From positions 14,213,501-14,277,500 of the forward strand of contig CM060196.1 in the NCBI GenBank assembly GCA_030549335.1: a stretch of 64,000 nucleotides of DNA. The letters run 5' to 3'. Below are positions 33,998-51,421 of the stretch, piece by piece. Within the stretch, counting starts at the first letter, position 1, and each line of letters begins with the position of its first letter. The translations under genes and the position numbers were made by a program. The stretch comes from Pontederia crassipes. Lineage: Eukaryota; Streptophyta; Magnoliopsida; Commelinales; Pontederiaceae. The notes below the pieces were generated by a model. The model made no database searches, was not told the DNA's origin, and saw only the letters and a program-made list of their open reading frames with translations.

Positions 33998-36861
33998 AAA
34001 AAAAAGATTTCCTGCAACGAGATAGTTTTTTTCTTCTCTGAGAAAGTGCACCCTAAATCTCCCCGTGGAATTTTGTTGTTTGTTCAACATATGCTGTTTA
34101 CGATACTATTTATCAAATCTTTCTGTAATCTATGTCAAAAACACAATTTTCAGTGTTAACAGTCTTCAAAATGACAAGTTATAGTGATATACAAAAACTG
34201 TGGAAGGTCATAAATTTCATTGATCTGAGAAGATTTAACTACATTACAATAATAGAGTTCATATATTTGTAGACCTATGTCATCTGTATGCATACTTGTA
34301 ACCAAATCACGACCTTGTTATCCATCTAATTTCAATCAGCAGTTGAATAGCTCCAAGGCACCAATAGAAAATTTCATTAATTTACAATTTCTCTCTCTTA
34401 AATTCGGTTCAGGATCATGAAAATGACAGTTGCTACCTCTATTTTGTTAATTCTTTTTTACCTCTTCAAAGCATTCAGACATTTTTACTGTTTTATGCTA
34501 ATTTTTACTTTCATTTGTTTGTCTAGTTAGATTCTTTCTGTCATTTGGGAAAAAATAGTTAAGATGGCTTATCTTTAGTTTTCTATTTTTTAAAATACTC
34601 TGAATTAATCTTTAGTATACTCTGAATTTAATGTTTATGCTATTACTTATTAATCATCATGCAATCCATTATTTAGTTAGACCATTTTTTTAATTCACCG
34701 ACTATTATGAAATTAATAGGCGTATGTTTTTTAAAAAAAAAGATAACATAATCATTTTTTTCCTTTTAAAAATAATATAGATTTTAAATTGTCACAAAGC
34801 TTATCAATATTTTTCTTTGTTTAGCCGATTTAGTTTTAATAATATGATGTCACAAATGAAATTTTGATAACGTATGTCGGAAATAGTTGAAGTGATTAAA
34901 AAAATCAACCTGGCTTAGAAGTAATAATATTAGTTTGGTGGACTAAACTTTAAAAGTAAAATCCAATCGGACATAATGCCAGATGTTTTTTGTTTTGTTT
35001 TTGTTTACCAAATATTTTTTCGTAAAATATTCTTTTACAATAAGACAAGTACAATACTGATTAGAGTAAATAAAAATAGTGCTAAATTTGCTAAATGATT
35101 TAATAAAATAAGCTTTAAAAGAGTAAACTAAATAAAAAAAACAGAAAACTGAAGAATCTAGGTATTTTTAAAATGCAATTTTTTTTTAAAAAAAACTAAG
35201 AGCTTAATGGAGACGATTACCCACATAATAAAATATACTTATTATATTTATAATTATTTATATATATAAATTAATTCAATTAGCATAAAACTTATGAGAT
35301 CAAATATTAACAAAAAATGTAAAAACCATAAAGAGTGGTAGTAATATGAAACTTATTATTAATGTATATATATAATCTCTTCGTGTTATCATAAATATAA
35401 AAATTATAAGAACTATACGTCCTCAAAAGTAGGGGTGTGAGCAAAATAATGGAAAAATTGAAAACCTAAAAAATTTACTTCACCTGACATAAAAATTTTA
35501 GGTTTTTTTATTCCAAAAAAAGACAAGTTTTAAATTTAGAAAAATTACCTGAGAATATGCTAATATTCCTGGACATTAGGGTTATCAAAAAAAATTTAGA
35601 AAAACAACTGAGGAGCTTGACCTACATAATTAAAAGTATATAAATTACGCATTAATATATTTTAAATACTTATAGTATATATAAGATTATCAAATAAACA
35701 TAATATTTATTTGATTATATATATTAAAAATTTATATAAGTCATAGCAGTAGTATCAAAATATATAAGATGTGATTGATATATATATAATAAATAATCTC
35801 TTAGTATTATCAATCTCTTTTATAAACATTAAATATTTAAAAATCTAGGGCCTCGAAAAATTGACAAGATTTTTCTAAATAAAAAAACCAAATAAAAAAA
35901 TATAGGATGCTCTTTTTAATAAAAAAAAATGACTCGATCACGTCTGCTAAAAAGATCATGAAAAATTCTGATAATTTTAATTAAAAATATAAGGTGATCT
36001 TTCCACGATTAAAGAGTTATCTAACTAGTTGACCCGTATTGCTTTTATCCAGGTTTAATGTTACTTTTTTTATATATCAGTATTGTGATTTTGAATTATT
36101 CACATCAAATTGTAAGCCATCTGCTTACAAATCATCCGATGAACTCAAAATTAGTTGGGCCAGGTTGGATTTGATTCCATGAAAATTTATGACCCAAAAT
36201 TAATTAGGTCTGATTGAGTTTTATTTATATAAACTCAAACTCGAGGCCTATAATATTCAAGATTATTAACACTTGATTAATTCGAAGAAAGGACGAAATA
36301 ATATTCTTCTAACAAAGTCGGAGTAAAGAGTAGAATAATATTCTCCCAATCGAATCCAGTATGAGCCTACTAAGGTTTGATTGATTTTGACTCATGACTA
36401 GTTGAAGAAATAATCGGATCATATCGGTTGAGGGCAACGGATGGGATCTGTGCTTAATCATTCCAAAGATCATTAAAAGATGAGCACATGAAGTTGCGCA
36501 TGACATACAAAACCAATTTAGTTATTTGTGTTAATCCAATCTGAATTCGACTCTCAAGTTGTGTGTGTGTTTATGGATCATATCAACCGAGCTTTGTGTT
36601 GAAGAACGCAGCAAGGAAACGTTAGGCCAAATGGCAACTTGACAAAGAATAAGACATTCATTAATTGATGGCTGGAAAGCATTTTTTCCAACAAGACATT
36701 TGAAGTAAAATACAGCAGGGGAGAACATGAACCTGAACTTGAAAAAATAGTAGCCCAAATGTTTCACCCTCAAAAACTACCTATCAAGCAGCTCTTCTTA
36801 CATGCACAATAAATGGCTCGCCCTTTAGAAACTACTGAATTCCGTGATGTAGTATGTTCTT
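33998..36861. other. AT-rich convergent intergenic spacer (PDI and PLSP1 3' ends)
   Basis: It holds the 3' flanks of two convergent genes. From about 34700 it is very AT-rich. TAGGGGTGTGAGCAAAAT at 35432-35449 resembles a hAT-type terminus, but no matching right end or target duplication was found. No gene recognised. Confidence 0.45.
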
Positions 36862-42115
<5,254 letters not shown>

Positions 42116-44488
42116 CTTCCTCTGCCTCCCTTTCCCTTCCACCAGGATAGGCCGCTGCTGTTGGAATACCACGCTCTCCGTCACTCCCCCATCTTGCTTT
42201 GAGATTCACGTACTAATAATACACAGTTAAAATATTTTGGTTTTCTTTCATCTTCCTTTTTTTTTTGAGTCGAGGTGTTTGGTAAATGAAAAACCAATTA
42301 TTCTAAAAAAATAATTCAAACATAATTTAAAATAAAATTCAGTTAATCCTTTTAAAAATCATCTAAAAAATTATACTACCATTCATTTTCGAATCATTAT
42401 AACAAAATATCAATTCTTGTTTATAGCAAGAAGCCAATAATAAAATTACTCCATTTTTTATTTACTTTTTCCACAAATATATCATATTTTATTCATTTTG
42501 TTTCAAACAATTAAAAATAATTTATATTTTAGAATAAACAAATTATATCTTATTGTTCATCCTAAAATATATTCGCAAAACAAATACCTTGTCACTATGG
42601 GACTCTTCAAAATTTTTCGTCCATTCTATCCTCTTTGTTTTTTCTAAGGGTTTATTTAGTATTACATTTGAGAAGCAAATAGAGATTCAATTAACCTATA
42701 ACGAGCGAACGATGATTAATGATTACATACTTATTTAGAATATTAATAACTATGTGTTAGTGAATTTGGAGGTAAAATGAAATAATTGAATTAAAGTACT
42801 ATACAAATGTTGCTATAATGTAATAAATAAATCATTCATATGTCAATCAAATAAAATAAAATGTCACAAGTAATTTTTACTAAAATATACAAAAATTTAT
42901 ATTGATAATAAATTTTATATAGTGTATGCATGATATATAAGTATTAATTATTAAATTAATTTTTATTCATTCTAACAAAAAAAATAATTTATATTAGTTA
43001 AGCGTGAATATAAAAAATATAGTTAAATGGTGATAAAATAAAATTGAAAAAATAAGATAAATTGAAAAAGTAATGCATTTGAATAAGGATAAAATTAGAA
43101 ACAATATAAACTGTTAACATACAATCCCTAAACACTAATAGAAATAATTTTTCAATATTTTCATCTAAAATGTTAAACTCTATTTACTTATGTCATTTAT
43201 TAAATTAAAAAAATTAGTATGTGGACCGCTAAATATTACCCAAAACGTTAATTTTAACTTTGTCAAATAGAGACTAAGCAAGAATACTTAAAAATGACAA
43301 AGGTTATCACAATCTTCCCACTCCATTAATGATATTATTGATACATAAAATATAATATTCCCTTCAAACTTCTATTCATAATAGTACCACATAAAGAATA
43401 AAATTTCTTTTATATGAATATAATACATATAAGAATAATTAGTATAACAAATATTTTATGGCTTCAATAAATAATTTCATAAATAAAAATATAGTCTGTC
43501 CCCATTATCTTAGTAAAAATATTGTGTTCGTGTACAATTACTATAGTATCAAAATCTCACTAAAAAAATTAAGCAAAAGTTAGAAATTAGACCTAAAACT
43601 AAAAAGAGCTAATTGTTCGTAATTTTTTTATATAATTTATAATAACTCATTGTAAAATATGTGTAATGTATTAGTTATTATGTAATATATATATATATAG
43701 CTTGACTACATTATATTTTAGTGTACTATATTCACAGAAAGATTTTAGTGGTGCTCTCTATCAAATTTCATAAATTTTATGTTGTACTCATTGTTTTTTC
43801 TTTTTTGGGACAAAAATTATAAGACTGTTCAGGGAGAAAAAAATATATAATAAAGTTTAAAATAAAGTCCATTAAATTAAAATTGTGATTTTTATAAATT
43901 AATAAAAATTATCTATCTATTCTTAGAATAGCCCCGACAAAATAAATAAGAGAATGAAAAAAACGGTAGCTACCAATTTACCATAATTATGATACATTAT
44001 TTTGAAGAATTTTAAAATTAGAAAATAAAAATATTATAATTATATACAATACTTATTTATATTCATCAACACCCATAATTTTCTAATAGTTTGTTTTATC
44101 TAGTTTTGATAGAAATATGTTAGTGAACTAATTATCTTAATTTAATCTTAAATAATAATTTAACATTTTTTGTAGCTGAAGCATGTTGGTTGTGAGTGAA
44201 GTGAGTAAACATCTTTCAACTTTAAAAAAAATTAAAAACCTTGAATTTCCAAAAGATTAATTTTAAAGTTTAAACGACACGCTAACATTAAATAGTAGAT
44301 GGAGAAGAGGGTCATATTCCAAATTTTAATTTTGTTATGATTGGATCATATAGTTTGTTAGGACCATCTAATTATTATAATTGTTTATATACTTTTTTTT
44401 TGTCTCAATTTCGGCTCCCAAATCTCCAGATCGAGCTCTCAGTTCGTCGATTGATTTGTGTCCGTCGTCCCCGTACCGTCGCCCTTCC
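42116..44488. other. Intergenic region between divergent PLSP1 and DSK2-like genes
   Basis: AT-rich DNA. The ends should include both promoters; TTTATATAC at about 44384-44392 is a possible TATA box about 100 bases before the DSK2-like ATG. A (TA)n run lies at about 43686-43700. No gene recognised. Confidence 0.45.
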
Positions 44489-44744
44489 ATGGGGTCTGCC
44501 GATGCCGAACCTGCCGACGCGGCCGGGGGTGGCGCCGGAGACGGCGGAGCACCCGTTGCGGGGGGCGCCACTGTCCACATACGGTGCACAAATGGGTCCA
44601 AGTTCACGGTGCAGGCGGCGGTGGATGTGACGGTGGGGGAGTTCAAGGGTCTCCTAGCCAGGAACTGCGACGTGCCCGCGGACCAGCAGAGACTTATCTA
44701 TAAGGGCAGGATCTTGAAGGACGATCAAACCCTCGACAGCTACG
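44489..44744 (+). CDS. DSK2: First exon of a ubiquilin/DSK2-type ubiquitin receptor (ubiquitin-like domain), incomplete
   Basis: The ATG at 44489 opens an Ala/Gly-rich leader (about 27 residues) and then a ubiquitin-like fold: [51 protein letters not shown]. This is the signature of plant DSK2 proteins, which carry ubiquitinated substrates to the proteasome or autophagy. The exon ends before GTACGA in the codon for the Gly after SY, a plausible phase-1 donor. I could not find the continuation (an LxADHTxHxVRG-type block, STI1 repeats, the UBA domain) downstream. Either the first intron exceeds 19 kb or the exon is an orphan. Other ubiquitin-like proteins are less likely. Confidence 0.75.
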
Positions 44745-45946
44745 GTACGACACGGGAAATTTGGTTTTTGTGCTTGTTCATGGATCCATCGGCATCCTAA
44801 GCATTCCGATTTTAGGAGGCATCTTTCATTTCTGCGATCTTTTTTTCTGCATGTTTGTGAAATTGGAAATACGAAGGCAAATGAAGGTAAAACATTGCCA
44901 ACATATGATCAGATCCTTGGCATTATCCGTTTCTAGTATAAGTTTAGCGGACATAATTTCGGGTGTCATTCAAGAATCCATTTCTGTGAAAAGTCTTGCT
45001 AATTGCGATTGTTTCATTTTATTTTATTTTTTGAAAGTGATTGTTTCATTTTATTATGTTCCTGGATCTTGGTGTTTAGTTATTCCACCATTTAGAAATT
45101 GTCGTTGTCTTTTATCATGCAAAATGGAAAATAAATCCAAAGTGTACTTTAGGTTGGGCAGGATATTAGTTCGTCAGCAAAGTTTTTTACGTTGGTTAGA
45201 TTCCTATTTCATTGCTCCAGTTCCCAAATTGATGAATTCCAGTGATTGTGTAGGATAGTTCCTCCTCCAAGGAAGTTTGTGTCCAAATTTTGTACTGATA
45301 TATGCATAATAGAAGACAAGAAAGACTAGAGAAAGAAATAGGAGAATAAGGCTTATAGAGAGAATGAAGAAAGGAATTAGGTGATTCCTACTTTATTATA
45401 TGTTCCTGACTTGTCACCATTCATCTTTATTCACCACTTTTTATGGTTGGTTGTCAGGTGGCAGAAGTTGATTGCTTCAACTTTAAGTAAGCTACTCTAG
45501 AAAAAAAAAGTGCAAGCTAATGCTTAAACACTTGAAGAATCTCGCTAATGCTTAAACTGCAAGCTAGTCACCTTTTAAGGAAACATGATAGCAGATAGAT
45601 ATTTTATAAGACTGAGTTCACATGACGTTTGTTAACTGAAGAAAAAGGTGGTCAATTTGTTGTGAATTATTTTTGTTACATTTAGTTCTTACAATAAACA
45701 GTGTTTTCCAACATGCTATGCAGTAGTTCCAATTGCCCACTCTTTATTTATTTATTCCCAAGTAGGGCAGTCCAGTTATTTCAAATGATTAAGTTTCATG
45801 TTTGGGTTGGCAACTTCGAAAGATGTGAAGTAGTGACTTACTACAGTGATTTAGTACCAACAAAATTCTAAAATCTTCAGGTGGATACCAAATTCATTAA
45901 CTATGAAACATTATTTTTTTTGTGTTTGGTAATATGTATATTGAAT
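44745..45946. other. Downstream of the DSK2-like exon: intron or noncoding
   Basis: AT-rich with no recognisable exon. The reading frame at 44761-45258 is open by chance and resembles no family I know. Confidence 0.4.
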
Positions 45947-46118
45947 AACTCCGCCTATATTTTATAGCCGGTCCCAAGCCTGGATAAAGGAGGAGGGTTG
46001 TGTTAGGCCCCGACAGCCAGCATAAAATCCTGTCGAATCTTATGAACATGGATCAACGAATGTCGTATGATCCATGTAGCCGACCCCACCTAGTGGGATA
46101 AGGCTTTGTTGTTGTTGT
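45947..46118 (+). mobile_element. Short internally deleted RTE derivative
   Basis: It starts AACTCCGCCTATATTTTATA and ends GGCTTTGTTGTTGTTGT, with the same 5'-to-3' join as the other short copies. No clear TSD is visible, so it may be old or rearranged. Confidence 0.88.
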
Positions 46119-46189
46119 ATAGTTCGTTCCAGAATTAGAACTGAATCCAGACTACTTCAAATTATTCAAAATTGGCAGTAACACATCAA

Positions 46190-46615
46190 AGTTGGATACC
46201 ACCAATCTCGGGGGCTTGCTTAAGAATAAGAAAGAAGAATCTTATGAAAATATCATGGAATAAGATTTGATCCTATTCATGGGGATTCCGTAAATATCCC
46301 ATTCCAAAAATAAAAAGATTGGGACTTTTTCGGAGATTGGATGCAGTTACTAATTCATGATATGGCATGTAGGGGGATCTTCTAAAGAGACATTATATAA
46401 TAGCACCTTTTGATGAGAGATATGAACAAGAAGCTTCCAGAAAATTAGTGTTTTCTGAATTATATGAAGCCAGCAAGCAAATAAAAAATCCATGGATATT
46501 TGAACCCGAATATCCGGGAATACGTAATCGACCGAACAATACTTGAAACCGGTTCTTCTGTTCAGAAATAAAATGTTCCAAATGTTCCTGGATCCGATTT
46601 AAATGAACTAGCATG
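46190..46615 (-). pseudogene. Plastid-derived segment with ycf2-like fragment
   Basis: On the minus strand 46614-46520 encodes [20 protein letters not shown] followed by GRLRI. This closely resembles a segment of the plastid Ycf2 protein (a block with EHLEHFVSEQKSRFQVVF). The fragment is short and both of its ends are abrupt. The adjacent 46390-46530 reads as a coding-like + strand frame ([20 protein letters not shown]) that I cannot place. 46270-46370 also looks organelle-like, but I could not identify it. I infer nuclear plastid DNA, possibly a mosaic of several pieces. Confidence 0.6.
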
Positions 46616-48219
46616 CTTAATAATTTTTTAAAATGTTATCATGAACCAATATTATTTACTTTGACCCATAGTTCTCCACATTTCATAGTTGAAACATTTT
46701 CCTTAACTTCTTGGTGTAACTAATGTGTGACTATCTTATTTGTGTATACTTTACTTTATCCTACTCATTTGATACAACAACTTATTTGTACATACCTTTT
46801 TTGTCCATTGATTTGTATTTAGTTTTTTATGTTATCAATGTGAGACTATTTTTTCTATTTTTTTTTCACTCTCATTTTATAACATTTAAAGAAAACAATA
46901 TATGATGCATAAATCTTCTACAAGAAATATTGTAATTGTGGCCATGTTTCTTTAATGAAATATTCAGTTTGAAAACTTATTAAAGATCAATCTAAAATCA
47001 TTATCTATTAAATATTAAACTTCAAAGATTTATCTTATGAGTTGTGATTTTATTTTACTTGATTATGTATAGTACATAGTTTGATTTAATATATGTTTTT
47101 TATTATTGGTATGATCGATCAGTCCGATCATCTCAAACGAAGACTTATCTGAGTCATGGTTCGATCTTATCGTGACAACTATGCTCATGTGCTTTGAAAA
47201 GAAATGTTTTCTAAGTTTTATATCATATGATGATATCCATTTAAGAAAACAAGTGGATTCTTCATAAACATGTGTAAATCATCTACTATATTTAATATAC
47301 TAAAAACTAAAATCAATTTTCTTATATCCTACTTTAAAATAGGAGGCAAAGACATATATGCTTAAAGAAATAAAAAAAATGAGCAACAATTCTAACTCAT
47401 TTTTCTCATTCTGGACAACCATTACAAATGATGTCATTGAAACACTAGTGTACTGATTTGACTATGTTGCATTACTATAGGTCAATGCTCTAAAGAAAAG
47501 ACAGGAAAAGATAAAGGCTATCTCCTAAAATTGAAAACAACTTTAGTGTGACCGTTTAAATGGAATAATTCAATTTGAATTAGTTCTACAATCAAATGCC
47601 TTGTCCATTGGCAGAACTCATCGAAATGAAAATGAGTTCCGCATGGAATTCCCACTAGTTCCATATCCACCAAATGTGTCTTTCATAATTTCACCGAGCA
47701 TTAGCAACTACATTAATTATGGGGTCGGAGTTGTTGATTTTGTGTTTTTAAAAAAATTCACAATGTATGCATAAAATTTTAAACGCAAAGTATATTGATG
47801 ATTTAAAAAATCTTTTTATTTTTAAAGTTTAATTGTCCAAGGGAGGCATGATCTTCTTATAAATAATTGGTTTGATTCAAATAATTGTCCTTGTGGTTGA
47901 GTAGCCTTTACTTTTAATACCAATTAGTAGTAGTCATGTTGTCCTCAAGTTCAAATGTTACTTTCAATTTGTATTAGTGAGTTCAAGGTTTTGGAACATT
48001 TAATCCTAAAAAATGTCAACCTATTTGGATAAAATTCAATGACACTGAGTTATGACGAATTATACATTTGGTTGCCAGGAAATGATTAAAGTCTTACCTT
48101 CATTAATTTTTTTATACAATAAAATTTGAGTGTGAAAAAAATAATATTAGTTTAACTGAAGCTCTTAATGATATTATCATATTTACAAATTTTAGAATGA
48201 TTCTTTTTTTTTTACTAAT
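46616..48219. other. AT-rich noncoding DNA
   Basis: I see no gene, repeat or RNA. Short ORFs (for example 46723-46905) are not supported. Confidence 0.45.
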
Positions 48220-48234
48220 ACATAGTCCCATGAG

Positions 48235-51200
48235 AACTCCGCCTATATTTTATAGTCGGTCCCAAGCCCGGATAAAGGAGGAGGGTTGTGTTAGGCCCCG
48301 ACAGCCAGCATAAAATCCTGTCGAATCTTATGAACATGGATCAACGAATATATTGTATTAATGCTAGGTCGTTACCCGTAAGTAACGCGCTGTACAGCTC
48401 GGGTACAGTGATAAGAGAGCAAGAGCCGCTGCATCCTCGTCTGAATGCAGTGTTAAATGAGCAAGGGCTACCACACTCTAATGGACGGAGGTGATTAAAG
48501 AAGCTAGTTCATGAGACTAAGGTCAGATTAAGTTCTTGGAACATTGGGATGTTGAATGGGAAGCGCCTCGAGGTGGCACAAGTAATGGACCAGCATAAGA
48601 TTAGTATCTTATGCTTGCAAGAAACTAGATGGGTAGAAGAGGGAAGTAAAGAGATTAGGTTAAATGGTTCCAAACTTTGGTACACAGGTAAGGTAAATGG
48701 AAGGAATGATGTTGGTATTATCGCGGATGCGGAATTGAGGAAGAATGTTGTGGAAGTTAAAAGGATTGAGGATCGAATCATATCCGTGAAAGTAATTGTT
48801 GGAAAGGAGACTATGAACATTATTAGTGCATATGCACCCCAAGTAGGAGCAGAATCACATCTCAAGGAGAAGTTTTGGGCAGATATGGAGGGTTTGATTG
48901 AAAGTATACCAACAACCGAGAAAGTTTATATTGGGGGAGACCTTAATGGACATGTTGGTAAAGAGGCAGGACCACATGCAAGGGTTCATAGTGGTTTTAG
49001 TTTTGGAGAGTTGAATGAGGAAGGACAAACTATTATTAATTTTTCTTTAGCATACGACATTAAGATTATCAACATTTATTTTAGGAAGAGAGAGGAACAT
49101 TTAATCACATACAAAAGTGGAACTCATAGGTCTCAAATCGATTTTTTCTTGATAAGAAATACTGATAAAAGACGTTGCACTAATTGCAAAGTAATTCCTG
49201 GGCATGGGGTGACTACACAACATAGACTGTTAGTTCTTGATATGCAAATAAAATGTATAAAACCAAAATCCCGAACAGTTTTTGATCGAAAGATCAAGTG
49301 GTGGCAGTTAAAGGGGGAGAAGCGAGAGACTTTTAGAAGTAAGTTATTAGATGAAAGTGTGTGGGAGTTAGAAGGAGATGCTAGTATCATATGGGAGAAT
49401 GTGGCAAAAAATGTTGAAATGATTGCTAAAGTCATTTTAGGAGAATCAAAAGATTTTGGACCACGAGATAAGGAGACTTGGTGGTGGAATGAGGAGGTCC
49501 AAGAAAAGGTGCGTAATAAGAAGAATTGTTTCAAGGCGATACACTTGGACAATAATTCTGACAATTGAGAAAAGTATCGTTTGGCGAAAAAGGAGGCTAA
49601 GAAGGCAGTTAGTGATGCTCGTGCTAAAACATATGAGGGGTTTTATAAGGAGTTAGGAACAAAGGTTGGCGAACAAAGGATTTACAAGATTGCAAGGAAT
49701 AAAGAGAAGGAGTCGAGAGATTTGGATCAAGTAAGATGCATAAAAAATGAAGTTGGCAAGGTTTTAGTTACTGAAGGAGATATTAAGAACAGATGGGAAG
49801 AGTATTTCTATAAGCTATTTAATGATGGATGTGAAGGTTCCCGTTGTGATTTGGAGGACTTGACAGTTAGCGAATGTGAGCTTAATAGGTCATTTTATCG
49901 TAGAATTAGAGTCTCGGAGGTTAGCGAAGCTCTTAAGAAAATAGAGAATGGTAAAGCCGTTGGACCGGATGGTATACCGATTGAAGTTTGGAAATGTTTA
50001 GGAGAAAAAGGTGTGTTGTGGTATGTAAACTATTTAATGAGATTTTACGGTCGAAAAAGATGCCTGATGATTGGAGATTAAGTACATTAGTTCCTATTTA
50101 CAAAAATAAAGGGGATATTCAGAATTGTGCAAATTATAGAGGGATTAAACTTATGAGTCACACAATGAAATTATGGGAAAAAGTGATTGAGCATAGATTG
50201 AGAATGGAGACTAGTATTTGTGAGAGACAATTTGAGTTCATGCCAGGAAGATCCACTACAGAGGCGATTTATTTACTAAGGGGGATGATGGAGAAGTATC
50301 GAAGTAGGAGAAGAGACTTACATATGGCTTTCATTGACTTAGAGAAGGCGTATGATCGGGTACCAAGGGATGTACTTTGGAAAGCCTTGCAAAAGAAAAG
50401 GGTGAGTGTTGCCTACATTAAGGTAATACAAGATATGTACGATGGGGCATTGACTAGGGTTAGGACACCCGGAGGTGAGACAAATGAATTTCCTATAGGA
50501 ATTGGCCTACATCAAGGATCAGCTTTAAGTCCGTATATATTTAACTTAGTTATCGATGTTATAACCGAGAGTATCACAGAGGATGTACCTAAGTGCATGC
50601 TATTTGCGGATGATATAGTACTTTTAGCGGATTCGAGAGAAGAGATTAATACAAAATTGAAAATATGGAGAAATACATTGGAGTCAAAGGGTTTTCGTTT
50701 AAGTATGAATAAAATAGAATATATGCATAGCAATTTCACAAATAAACAACTTAGAGACGATTTGAAAGTTAGGCTAGGGGAGGATATAATTTCTCAAGTG
50801 ACAAAGTTTAAATATTTAGGATCAATTGTAAGACAAGATGGTGAGATTGATGACGATGTTAATCATAGAATTCAAGCTGGTTGGTGTAAGTAGAGGAAAG
50901 TCACTGGAGTTCTTTGTGATAGAAAAGTATCCAATAAAGTTAAAGGAAAATTCTATCGTACTGCTATAAGGCCAGCAGTGTTATATGGTAGTGAATGTTG
51001 GGCATGAAAGGACAACATGAACGTAAAGTGGGGGTAGCCGAAATGAGGATGTTGAGATGGATGTGTGGTCATACAAGATTAGATAAGATTAGGAATGACC
51101 ATATATGTGAACGAGTCGGAGTGGCTCCTATTAGTGAGAAAATGGTAGAGAATCGTTTGAGATGGTTTGGTCATGTTCAGAGAAGACCATTAGATGCGTC

Positions 51201-51406
51201 AGTAAGAAGAGTAGATCAAATAATTTGGAGTCCGATTAAAAGAGGGAGAGGGAGGCCAAGGCGGACACTTCGCGAACTAATAGAGCAAAATCTATTGGTG
51301 AATAATATACCGAAAGGTTTGGTTACTAATAGAGCGGAATGACGTCGTATGATCCATGTAGCCGACCCCACCTAGTGGGATAAAGCTTTGTTGTTGTTGT
51401 TGTTGT
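48235..51406 (+). mobile_element. Full-length RTE-type LINE, 3172 bp, with intact 15-bp TSD
   Basis: The direct repeat ACATAGTCCCATGAG flanks the element (48220-48234 and 51407-51421). The 5' end AACTCCGCCTATATTTTATA matches the start of the short derivatives. The 3' end CCGACCCCACCTAGTGGGAT followed by (TTG)n matches all copies. One long frame, now broken, encodes an APE-type endonuclease and a reverse transcriptase, as in plant RTE elements. The tail is a TTG microsatellite and not poly(A), also typical of RTE. It is probably the parent type of the short copies in this window. Confidence 0.95.
48495..51342 (+). pseudogene. RTE endonuclease-reverse transcriptase polyprotein, inactivated by four lesions
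   Basis: The frame is open from 48495; the first ATG is 48549, but the endonuclease-typical SSWNIG lies just before it, so the original start may be upstream. Endonuclease motifs: LCLQETRW, YIGGDLNGHVG, SQIDFFLI, and TQHRLLVLDM near the usual SDH box. RT motifs: AFIDLEKAYDRVPR, GLHQGSALSPYIFNLVIDVI, MLFADDIVLLA, FKYLGSIV. C-terminus: GRGRPRRTLRELIEQ. Lesions: a TGA at 49566-49568 where a Trp is likely; a one-base frameshift at about 50000-50025 (before KLFNEILRSKKMPDDW); a TAG at 50891-50893 where the truncated copy has TGG; and a lost T at about 51002-51006 (GGGCATGAA against GGGCTATGAA in the other copy). It was probably functional before these. Confidence 0.93.
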
Positions 51407-51421
51407 ACATAGTCCCATGAG

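Noticed and set aside
35432-35900. Possible hAT element starting TAGGGGTGTGAGCAAAAT
   Set aside because: No matching inverted end or 8-bp duplication found.
42116-42184. Extension of PLSP1 to a GTG at 42184
   Set aside because: Not an ATG; METTM at 42115 is the first in-frame methionine and gives a normal transit peptide.
44761-45258. 165-codon ORF after the DSK2-like exon
   Set aside because: Low-complexity, hydrophobic composition without motifs; does not continue the ubiquitin-like protein and begins inside the putative intron.
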